From Panacibacter ginsenosidivorans (GTDB lineage: Bacteria > Bacteroidota > Bacteroidia > Chitinophagales > Chitinophagaceae), in the NCBI RefSeq assembly GCF_007971225.1, contig NZ_CP042435.1, forward strand, positions 5,397,501 to 5,461,500: DNA of 64,000 nucleotides, written 5' to 3'. Each line of letters starts with the position of its first letter. Within the stretch, counting starts at the first letter, position 1. Position numbers and translations under genes: made by a program. Below the pieces are notes generated by a model. The model searched no databases and was not told where the DNA came from. It saw only the letters and a program-made list of their open reading frames with translations. Shown here piece by piece: positions 1-6,907 of the stretch.

Positions 1-451
1 TTTCTGCCTGAACGGCTGCACATATTTCTTCTACTTTAGCATCGTCCAATGCAAGTACTGCAGCCATGGCAGAAGGAGTTACATCACATGCTTTTTGCAT
101 AGCGCCAGCACGAATGCTTACCAGTTTTAATGCGTCCTCAAAACCCAGGGTGTTGTTAGCTACCAATGCAGAGAATTCTCCAAGCGAGTGGCCAGCTACC
201 ATATCCGGTGTTGGAGTATCCAGCGTTTTATAAGCAACTACCGAATGTAAAAAAACCGCAGGCTGAGTTACGTTTGTCTGTTTCAATGCTTCATCTGTTC
301 CGCCAAACATAATATCGCTGATACGGAAACCCAGTATATCGTTTGCATTTTCAAATAATTGCTTTGCCGTTTCATTTGACCCGTAGAGGTTTTTTCCCAT
401 GCCACTAAATTGTGCGCCCTGGCCCGGAAATATATATGCATGTTTACTCAT
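1..451 (-). CDS. fabD: Malonyl-CoA:ACP transacylase, C-terminus beyond window
   Basis: N-terminal 150 codons of a malonyl-CoA:ACP transacylase, the cytoplasmic enzyme that loads malonate onto acyl carrier protein for type II fatty-acid synthesis. The product starts MSKHAYIFPGQGAQFSGMG, the PGQGxQ signature of the family. The nucleophile elbow GHSLGE is at residues 87-92 with the catalytic serine at about 89, close to Ser92 of E. coli FabD. The ATG is at 451-449 and the frame stays open to position 1, so the rest (catalytic histidine and ferredoxin-like subdomain) lies outside the window. A repeat element separates its start from folE upstream, so co-transcription with folE is uncertain. Identification is by direct reading of the motifs. 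Confidence 0.95.
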   Translation of the reverse strand, partial: MSKHAYIFPGQGAQFSGMGKNLYGSNETAKQLFENANDILGFRISDIMFGGTDEALKQTNVTQPAVFLHSVVAYKTLDTPTPDMVAGHSLGEFSALVANNTLGFEDALKLVSIRAGAMQKACDVTPSAMAAVLALDDAKVEEICAAVQAE

Positions 452-527
452 AAAAAATATTTGAAGCGTCAAAAATAAAAGGTTTGACTGTATAAACAAT
501 CAAACCTTTTTATAACTGCTATGCATG

Positions 528-603
528 TTGAATAAAGTTATAAACGCACAAGTGAGTGACACAACCAAAGCTTTATAGCAATAAAGCAGCTTGTCAAAAA
601 AAA
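528..603 (-). repeat. Palindromic intergenic element, single arm, B type (R1)
   Basis: Core at 546-565 (CACAAGTGAGTGACACAAC, minus orientation), preceded by the inner tail TTGAATAAAG and followed by AAGCTTTATAGCA and a degenerate outer motif ending in poly-A. It fills the fabD-folE gap and ends at the folE stop codon. Confidence 0.8.
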
Positions 604-1200
604 CTAACTAAGATCTGCACTAATCAATTTTACAAACTCGCTGCGTGTGGTATCTTTTTCAAACTCACCATAAAAAGCAGAAGTAGTGGTAACAGAATTT
701 TGTTTTTGTACACCGCGCATCATCATACATAAATGTTTGGCTTCAATTACCACCGCAACGCCAAGCGGGTTAAGACTTTCGCGAATTGCATCCATGATTT
801 GTACGGTTAAACGTTCCTGCACCTGCAGCCTGCGGGAAAACACATCTACTACTCTTGCAATTTTACTAAGACCGGTTATCCATCCGTTTGGAATGTAGGC
901 AATATGTGCCTTTCCAATGAAAGGCAACATGTGATGTTCGCACATACTGTATAGCTCAATATCTTTTACGATCACCATCTCACTTACCGTTTCATGAAAC
1001 TTTGCAGAATTAATGATATCAATCGCATTCATCTGGTAGCCCTGCGTTAAATACTGCATGGCTTTTGCAATGCGCTCAGGTGTTTTTTGCAAGCCTTCTC
1101 TTTCGGAATCTTCTCCCAACAATCCCAAAACGTTTTTATAATTGTCTATTAATTGTGCCGTCGTCTTTTCGTCGTATTGTTCAGTTTTTTTATAAGCCAT
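604..1200 (-). CDS. folE: GTP cyclohydrolase I
   Basis: 198-aa type I GTP cyclohydrolase, converting GTP to 7,8-dihydroneopterin triphosphate, the first step of folate, biopterin and queuosine-type pterin pathways. Zinc ligands are visible as Cys87 and His90 (in CEHHMLPF) and Cys158 (in KHLCMMMRG). Their spacing (+3, +71) equals that of Cys110/His113/Cys181 in the E. coli enzyme. The C-terminal block [14 protein letters not shown] is typical of the family. The ATG at 1200 gives the usual length for a bacterial FolE. Two 6-pyruvoyl-tetrahydropterin-synthase-like genes lie just upstream on the same strand and would use its product, so the three form a functional pterin cluster, although a repeat arm separates folE from them. 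Confidence 0.97.
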   Translation of the reverse strand: MAYKKTEQYDEKTTAQLIDNYKNVLGLLGEDSEREGLQKTPERIAKAMQYLTQGYQMNAIDIINSAKFHETVSEMVIVKDIELYSMCEHHMLPFIGKAHIAYIPNGWITGLSKIARVVDVFSRRLQVQERLTVQIMDAIRESLNPLGVAVVIEAKHLCMMMRGVQKQNSVTTTSAFYGEFEKDTTRSEFVKLISADLS

Positions 1201-1242
1201 CGTTTTATATTTTAGTATTTTTTTTGAAACAGACTTTTACAT

Positions 1243-1290
1243 AAATAATTTAAGCTTCCGTTGCGTCGCACTCTTGTACGTTCTGTAAAT
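1243..1290 (+). repeat. Palindromic intergenic element, single arm, A type (R2)
   Basis: GTTGCGTCGCACTCTTGTAC at 1260-1279, preceded by TTAAGCTTCC and followed by GTTCTGT. It lies between the folE start and the end of the next minus-strand gene. No second arm was found. Confidence 0.85.
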
Positions 1291-1324
1291 ATTTCGGCAA
1301 TTGAGGCTGCTTATTTTTTATTAG

Positions 1325-1738
1325 TCAGACCGGGTACTCTACAAAATTTCTTGGTGTTTCATATAAACGAACCTGCAGGTCAAACCTTGAATCAATCTTT
1401 GCACGCAGTAATTCATAGATTACCACAACAATGTTTTCTGCAGTAGGGTTGAGGTATTTGAATTCTTCGGTATCAAGGTTTAAATTTTTATGATCAAAGC
1501 GTTCCAGCACAGTTGCGTTGATGATGTTGCTGAGTTCTTTCATGTCCATAACATAACCGGTGCGCTCATCAGGTTCGCCAACAAGTTTTACTTCCAGTTC
1601 ATAATTATGGCCATGATAATTTGGATTGTTGCATTTGCCAAAAACCTTATCGTTCATTTCATCTGTCCAATCCGGGTTATGCAAGCGGTGTGCGGCATTG
1701 AAATGTTCTTTCCTGTATACAGCTACTTTCTTACTCAT
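1325..1738 (-). CDS. 6-pyruvoyl tetrahydropterin synthase-like (PTPS/QueD family), paralog 1
   Basis: 137-aa T-fold enzyme of the PTPS/QueD family, which processes dihydroneopterin triphosphate. Zinc ligands are His17 (FNAAH) and His42/His44 (HGHN). The candidate catalytic Cys36 sits in C-N-N-P-N-Y-H-G-H, a Cx5HGH spacing like animal PTPS rather than the CxxxHGH of E. coli QueD. The T-fold signatures DHKNLN, PTAEN and LYETPRNFVEY are all present. It lies 96 bp downstream of a second paralog and 124 bp upstream of folE, all on the minus strand. Whether the end product is 6-pyruvoyl-tetrahydropterin or 6-carboxy-tetrahydropterin cannot be decided from sequence, so no gene symbol is given. Confidence 0.9.
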   Translation of the reverse strand: MSKKVAVYRKEHFNAAHRLHNPDWTDEMNDKVFGKCNNPNYHGHNYELEVKLVGEPDERTGYVMDMKELSNIINATVLERFDHKNLNLDTEEFKYLNPTAENIVVVIYELLRAKIDSRFDLQVRLYETPRNFVEYPV

Positions 1739-1834
1739 AGAAGATTCAAATTAAGAAAGTTCTGAGTTAGCGAAACCAGAAATTTCTTATTTCATAAATA
1801 TGGAGTATAACAACAGTAATATTGGTAAAATGTT

Positions 1835-2245
1835 TTAATCGCCAAAATATTCTACATAAATGCGTGGTGTTTCGTAAAGTTTAACGCAATGCAATTGCAC
1901 ATTTTGTGGAAGATTTGGTGTCAGTTGATTCCAGATACCGATAGCAAGATTTTCTGTACTGCACATTTTACCCTTCAGGAATTCAACATCAAGGTTTAGA
2001 TTTTTGTGATCCACTTTTACGATCACATGTTCTTTGATGATCAGTTTCAGTTTCTTTACATCCATCAAAAATCCGGTTTCCTGGTTGGGGTCGCCTTTAA
2101 TAGTTACATACAAATCAAAATTATGTCCATGCCAGTTTTCATTGGCACAGGCCCCGAACATTTCTTCGTTCTTTTCCTTGCTCCAGTCCGGGTTGTATAA
2201 CTTATGGGCTGCATTAAAATGTTCTAATCTTGTAAGGTAAACCAT
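1835..2245 (-). CDS. 6-pyruvoyl tetrahydropterin synthase-like (PTPS/QueD family), paralog 2
   Basis: 136-aa paralog of the neighbouring gene with the same T-fold architecture. Zinc ligands are His14 (FNAAH) and His39/His41 (HGHN), with the candidate catalytic Cys33 in C-A-N-E-N-W-H-G-H. DHKNLNLDVEFL, STEN and KLYETPRIYVEY are conserved. The two copies differ at many positions, so this is an old duplication rather than a recent one, and both retain the active-site residues. Transcription probably runs from this gene through paralog 1 toward folE. A division of labour (for example biopterin-like versus queuosine-precursor synthesis) is possible but is inference. Confidence 0.9.
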   Translation of the reverse strand: MVYLTRLEHFNAAHKLYNPDWSKEKNEEMFGACANENWHGHNFDLYVTIKGDPNQETGFLMDVKKLKLIIKEHVIVKVDHKNLNLDVEFLKGKMCSTENLAIGIWNQLTPNLPQNVQLHCVKLYETPRIYVEYFGD

Positions 2246-2354
2246 CTCGCTCTTTCAAAAATTTCCGCAAAGGTAAGGCAAGAGAAGTAAATAGAACAGC
2301 GGTACAAAGATCAAATAAGACCTGAGGCTTCATACCGCTGAGTAAAGATGAAAC

Positions 2355-2413
2355 AGTATAAATGTGCGACGCAACGATGTTTAATAGCAGTATTGGGGTC
2401 GGGAACAAAAAAA
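2355..2413 (-). repeat. Palindromic intergenic element, single arm, A type (R3)
   Basis: GTGCGACGCAAC at 2364-2375 followed by GATGTTTAATAGCAG and a decayed outer motif (GGTCGGGAACAAAAAAA, compare GCCGGGCTCAAAAAA). It abuts the stop codon of the next minus-strand gene. Confidence 0.8.
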
Positions 2414-3982
2414 TTATTTTGGCTGCATCCAAACCAGGCTCATGCCTTTATTTTTTCCACCAAGCTGAAGTTTTATTGTTGCAAGGATATTCTTTTCCTT
2501 ATTATAGTCACATTCACTGAAAAGACAGAGGGTGTGTCCTTTTTCAGGCTCTCCAAAAAAATATTTTCGGTGCAATACAACATCTTTTCCCTGTAGTTCA
2601 AAAGTGTAAGCATCACATTCACCAACACCAATAACCCTCGATACTTTTCCTTTTTGTATGCGTTCTTCATTTTCCTGCAAATCATTCATAAACACGTATG
2701 GTTTACCATTCATTGTGATGTATAAAAATTCTTTATACTGGTTACCTGCTTTTAGAATGGTAGCACCGCCTTCGCTGCCGCCATAAAAATTATTATTGTA
2801 ATGATCTTTGGGTATAAGATAGCTGCTGGTTTCTTTACCATCTTTATCAAACAGAGAAACAGCTAAATTGCCATATTGATAGGAGGTGGAAACGTAATTA
2901 CTTCCACTTCTTGTGATTGTTGTCTGCTCTTCAAATACAACGGAAAAACTGCCATCATCATAAGCCGAAAACATAACAGGCATTCCACTGAATGCGTTTT
3001 TGTTACCAAATAATTCAGCTGATGTTGCATATACTTCTTTCGGAAATAGGTCCTGTGACTTTTTTACCTTGCCTGTTTCCGGGTCTAAGAAATACAGGTA
3101 CGCTGTGTATCCTGATTTGTTTTCCCGCTCAACACCAATTACCATTATATCTTTCGTTATCGGGTTGTAGTTCATCAGGGTTCTGCCAAGATTAACATTT
3201 TTTGCAAACTGTAATTGTTTTTGTGTTACGGTTGTATCTCCCTTATTTAGAGTAGTAAGCAACACAGCAGTTTCATTTGGGTCTCCGCTTGCTTTTGTAT
3301 TATAACCACGTGCCAGCATAATAAGTTTCCCGTCTCTCATCATCACACTACCGTAAGTCATGTATTTATATTTTTCACCGGGAGATTTTACATAGGCCCT
3401 GCTGAGTTCTTTGTGGTCTGATCCATACATTACAAGCTGAATGCGCTTGTTCCTGTCAGATTCGAGAGTATTAAATATTACAACGGTGTAAACGTCATAT
3501 GTCGGGTCTTTAATTACATCAAAACCGGGCTCTTCAAGATTAGCCAGTGCCATTCCATAAGCTTTCCCAAGTGAAACCCTGCCTATATTAAACAGTTCTT
3601 CCTGTTTTTTAATGGTTCCTGTATTGCCATCCATGATGATGCGTATCAGCGAAGGCTCTCTGTCGTCCACGCTCATAATAAATATTACCACATCGCCATT
3701 CATTTCAAAAATATCATTGATTGTGGCTCTTTTTGCTTTGCCTATATCTGGTTTGACTGTTGTTGAAACCTTTTCTTTATGGGCAGCATCATAAATATGC
3801 AGCTCAATTTCTTTTTTATCATCAATGAGCATAAAAAATGTATTGCCATTTTTTAACTGCATTAATTTGGCTAAGCCATCTTCTGCTTCTTTAAATACGG
3901 AGGTTTCTGCAATGGTAGTAAACTGGGCATGTAAAACGGAACAGAGTAAAAATGAAAATATAACGAGTACCTGCTTTTTCAT
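2414..3982 (-). CDS. Secreted protein of unknown function
   Basis: 522-aa protein with a clear signal peptide (residues 1-19, cleavage after VLHAQ), so exported to the periplasm or cell surface. I do not recognise a family. The body is a long series of beta-strand-rich segments with phrases such as FFMLIDDKKEIELHIYDA and YVFMNDLQ that suggest a beta-propeller-like or similar all-beta fold. There is no lipobox and no T9SS sorting domain at the C-terminus (it ends in GMSLVWMQPK). A repeat element abuts its stop, and 160 bp of AT-rich DNA separate it from the membrane patatin gene upstream, so it is probably monocistronic. The ATG at 3982 is directly followed by the signal peptide. Confidence 0.8.
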   Translation of the reverse strand: MKKQVLVIFSFLLCSVLHAQFTTIAETSVFKEAEDGLAKLMQLKNGNTFFMLIDDKKEIELHIYDAAHKEKVSTTVKPDIGKAKRATINDIFEMNGDVVIFIMSVDDREPSLIRIIMDGNTGTIKKQEELFNIGRVSLGKAYGMALANLEEPGFDVIKDPTYDVYTVVIFNTLESDRNKRIQLVMYGSDHKELSRAYVKSPGEKYKYMTYGSVMMRDGKLIMLARGYNTKASGDPNETAVLLTTLNKGDTTVTQKQLQFAKNVNLGRTLMNYNPITKDIMVIGVERENKSGYTAYLYFLDPETGKVKKSQDLFPKEVYATSAELFGNKNAFSGMPVMFSAYDDGSFSVVFEEQTTITRSGSNYVSTSYQYGNLAVSLFDKDGKETSSYLIPKDHYNNNFYGGSEGGATILKAGNQYKEFLYITMNGKPYVFMNDLQENEERIQKGKVSRVIGVGECDAYTFELQGKDVVLHRKYFFGEPEKGHTLCLFSECDYNKEKNILATIKLQLGGKNKGMSLVWMQPK

Positions 3983-4142
3983 GAAAGAGATTTAAAGTTG
4001 AAAATTAAAGTTATGTTTTAAAAGCATATCTGAAAGCGTTAAAAATATAGATTTTGCTATAACTTTTTCTTTCAACAAAAGAAATTTTCCTGAAATAAAT
4101 ATTAAAATCAAATAATTTTTTTAAACATTTTTGAGTTGCGCC

Positions 4143-6512
4143 TTATTTAATTTTTTCAAGAAAGGCAGGCAACATTCTTCCCGGCAAAAATTGCTTATTA
4201 AGTTGTTCATTTATTTTTCCCACAAAATGTTGTGATATACTCCAGTTCATTGGTATGCGGTCTGCTTCATTTTTTACATCTAATGAATCGTACAGCCCAA
4301 CATCAATATAACTTACCGTATCCTTATTGATCTCTTTCAGGTAATTCTTTAAGCGGATGTTATTTACAGATGTCTGCGATTCATAAGATCCCATAAGTGT
4401 AAGAATGGGTGCCATCAGATCGTTTTGTAATGGGGGAACATTGTTTGTTTTGCCTGTTGAAACAGGCGAGTTCATAGCATGTATTACATAAAATTTTAGT
4501 TTACTGTAACGTTCTTTAGTTTTTGTATCAAGCAAAGCTGTATCACTTATTAAATCATGTAAATACAATATAGTTTCGTGTACAAAACCAGCGCCTGAGT
4601 TATCAAAATAGCCACCATCAACAAAATAATGAAAGATAGAATCGTTTTCAGCAATACGTCCTGCAGGACTTATATATGGAAACCTTGCACCAAGAATAGT
4701 AGCCGTACTTAACTGCATACTCTTACCGGATGGAAGGAGTGAAAGCACATCCATTTTTCTGCCGTAAATCGAATCATTAATTTTAACAGTGGAGATAACT
4801 GCAGGCGTTGCATCCTGCATATGTGTAGTGTTGATGCACAAAATGGGTAATGCATATATTAGTGCGGTGTCACCTATATAATCAATAAGATCATCCGCCA
4901 TAGCGCCCTTTAATTCTCCGATACCACCTTCATTCATGGCAACACGCAATGCATCGGCACGATCCGTTCCAAACACAGGCAACAAAAAACGTAATACATC
5001 AGGGCCCAGCATACGTGCAAGCGTGTAAGTAAGAAAATCAGCACTCAGGTAATCACGCACTGTTTGTAACAAACTATCAGCAGGTGGTGCCTGGTTATTG
5101 TAGCGTTTTTTTAGTAATGCATAATAGGCGGCGTTACCAACACTGCCACCCGATGCAACGGAAAGACAAAAAAGATGTTGAGAAAATTTCAGCTTACTTT
5201 TTTCATCAAGAGATGAAAGTATAGAAGCCGTCCAGTAACCGCTTCGTGAAGCACCTCCATCTGCCAGTATAAAAACAACGGGATACGCAGCGCTGCTATC
5301 TATGGCATTCGCATGGCTTGCCATCCAGTGTGTGAAATATGTTTTTATATCAGGCCGGTTTGTAAAAACTTCCTGAGATTTTGCATTGTCAGTAAGCATA
5401 ACCTTATGCGGCTCCAGGAAATTAAACATCCCTTCTATTATTGCAATAACAAGAAAAAGAAAATGAAAATTTATTTTTTTGGCTACAGATAAAACTGATA
5501 CGCCGGAAAAAACCAATACCAGCACACCAAAAGCAAGCATTACAAATGTAAGGCTGCCAATAAGCAGAGACCATTGCAGGGAGCCTATCGCAAAACTGTA
5601 GATAGTTAGTGCAGCAATACCTATAAACATAAAGGTTATCAGTAGCGCTTTTTCTTTGTAAGGAATATTGGCAAAGTACATGAACTTTAAGAGAAGGTTA
5701 TTGCCGGTTGTAATGCCGCAGTTTTGTTTCCATTGTTCAAAGCCCGCATTTCCTTGTTTATTATTGTTATTAAGCCTTGGCAGTTCTGTCATATCTCTTA
5801 TGTTTCGCCTTATAATAACTACAAAAAGGAAAATAGCCTGGATAACTATTAAAGAAATGATCAACAGCCACACATTGCATATAAGAAAGTTGATTATTAT
5901 TAATGCTAAAACAACAATGCCTGCTGCGCCCAGAAGTTTTATCCTTAGAGGTTTCTTATTTTCATCATTTGTTTCAAAAAGTTTTTCACGAAGTTTTTTT
6001 GTCATACTGTATTGAACTACATAGAGTACAGAAACAAGTAATAGCAACAGGTAAGATATGGTGCCACTTATATTTGGCGACGATGCTGCACCCGGCCAGT
6101 AAACCAGTTTTAATAAACCTATCCATATAAGCGCGAAAATAATATAGCCGAAAAAGCGTGGCATATTGAATATCAGTTGCAGGTAAACAGGAAATTCTTT
6201 TTGTTTATTATTCTGCGAAACATTTTTTGCAAGTATGTAAATGATCTCTGTTTTCCGGTAGATAAGAATTCTGCCGGAATACCATGTTACAAGCACGTAA
6301 AATAAAAGTGCCAGTAAGAAGAATCCAGCTACCCAATCTTTTTCAAGAGCAGTTATTAAAATGTCTTTTCCCTGTGTAAGCACCCAGAAAACCTGCCATG
6401 TAATTACAATAAAAACCGCTGAAGGAAACAACAGGAAAATTGTTTTAAGAACGTAGGAGAGTTGTTGCAAAAAACCTTTTGGTTCAAACAGCAGGGGAGA
6501 GGATATGTTCAT
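4143..6512 (-). CDS. Polytopic membrane protein with C-terminal patatin-like phospholipase domain
   Basis: 789 aa from the ATG at 6512. Roughly nine hydrophobic segments fill residues 1-370. A soluble patatin domain follows, with an oxyanion-loop-like ILADGGASRSGYW, a GxSxG elbow (SGGSVG, nucleophile Ser457) and the catalytic-dyad aspartate in VDGGYFDNSG (Asp632). Patatins are acyl hydrolases acting on lipids, and attachment to a large membrane domain places this one at the inner membrane. The open frame extends upstream to 6665, but those extra 51 codons run into a dispersed repeat (R4) and read as repeat-derived sequence, so I place the start at MNISSPLLFEPKG. Substrate unknown. Confidence 0.85.
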   Translation of the reverse strand: MNISSPLLFEPKGFLQQLSYVLKTIFLLFPSAVFIVITWQVFWVLTQGKDILITALEKDWVAGFFLLALLFYVLVTWYSGRILIYRKTEIIYILAKNVSQNNKQKEFPVYLQLIFNMPRFFGYIIFALIWIGLLKLVYWPGAASSPNISGTISYLLLLLVSVLYVVQYSMTKKLREKLFETNDENKKPLRIKLLGAAGIVVLALIIINFLICNVWLLIISLIVIQAIFLFVVIIRRNIRDMTELPRLNNNNKQGNAGFEQWKQNCGITTGNNLLLKFMYFANIPYKEKALLITFMFIGIAALTIYSFAIGSLQWSLLIGSLTFVMLAFGVLVLVFSGVSVLSVAKKINFHFLFLVIAIIEGMFNFLEPHKVMLTDNAKSQEVFTNRPDIKTYFTHWMASHANAIDSSAAYPVVFILADGGASRSGYWTASILSSLDEKSKLKFSQHLFCLSVASGGSVGNAAYYALLKKRYNNQAPPADSLLQTVRDYLSADFLTYTLARMLGPDVLRFLLPVFGTDRADALRVAMNEGGIGELKGAMADDLIDYIGDTALIYALPILCINTTHMQDATPAVISTVKINDSIYGRKMDVLSLLPSGKSMQLSTATILGARFPYISPAGRIAENDSIFHYFVDGGYFDNSGAGFVHETILYLHDLISDTALLDTKTKERYSKLKFYVIHAMNSPVSTGKTNNVPPLQNDLMAPILTLMGSYESQTSVNNIRLKNYLKEINKDTVSYIDVGLYDSLDVKNEADRIPMNWSISQHFVGKINEQLNKQFLPGRMLPAFLEKIK

Positions 6513-6625
6513 AAAGCGTGTTTGTATAAATATAATCGTTGTGGTTCGTTTTTGCAATAGCGCAGAATACAAAGACCTTTGAAGATCTTGGTGAAGAATT
6601 GTTTTACCAGCTTTCGTTCTCATGG

Positions 6626-6803
6626 CATCGCCGGTTGTGTCACTCACTTGTACTGTTGAATACATGTCAGCAGAGTCAGAAAGACTATAACTTTATGCAG
6701 GTTTCTTCCGGACTTTTGGCCTTGCTGACTTCCGCATTGGAAGTACAAGTGTGCGGCGCAACGAAAGCCTAATAGCAGTCATGCAAGCCGGGCTCAAAAA
6801 ATT
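6626..6803. repeat. Palindromic intergenic element, two arms B/A (R4)
   Basis: Left arm GTTGTGTCACTCACTTGTAC (6634-6653). Right arm at 6743-6762 is A type with one substitution (GTGCGGCGCAAC). It is followed by AAAGCCTAATAGCAGTC and a perfect outer GCCGGGCTCAAAAAA starting at 6787. The 89-nt centre carries its own 7-bp inverted repeat, GTCAGCA (6666-6672)/TGCTGAC (6723-6729). The 395-bp gap between the patatin start and ftsK holds only this element and the ftsK promoter. Confidence 0.9.
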
Positions 6804-6863
6804 TCGTATGAATTATTGCAAATGTGTATTTCTTTTATCAATCGCGCCAGTTATACACGTGGT

Positions 6864-6894
6864 TTTGCGTATTTGGCCGATTCATGTAGGTTTG
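6864..6894 (+). promoter_or_regulatory. Predicted promoter of ftsK
   Basis: TTTG (6864-6867), a 19-nt spacer, then TAGGTTTG (6887-6894). This matches the Bacteroidota -33 TTG / -7 TAnnTTTG consensus and lies 13 bp before the ftsK ATG, so the 5' leader would be very short. Confidence 0.5.
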
Positions 6895-6907
6895 TAGGTT
6901 ATATATT

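Noticed and set aside
686-898. Plus-strand ORFs inside folE and the PTPS genes
   Set aside because: Shadow frames of well-supported minus-strand enzymes.
2214-2432. 72-aa minus-strand ORF between paralog 2 and the secreted protein
   Set aside because: It overlaps both neighbours and reads through repeat R3; no family features.
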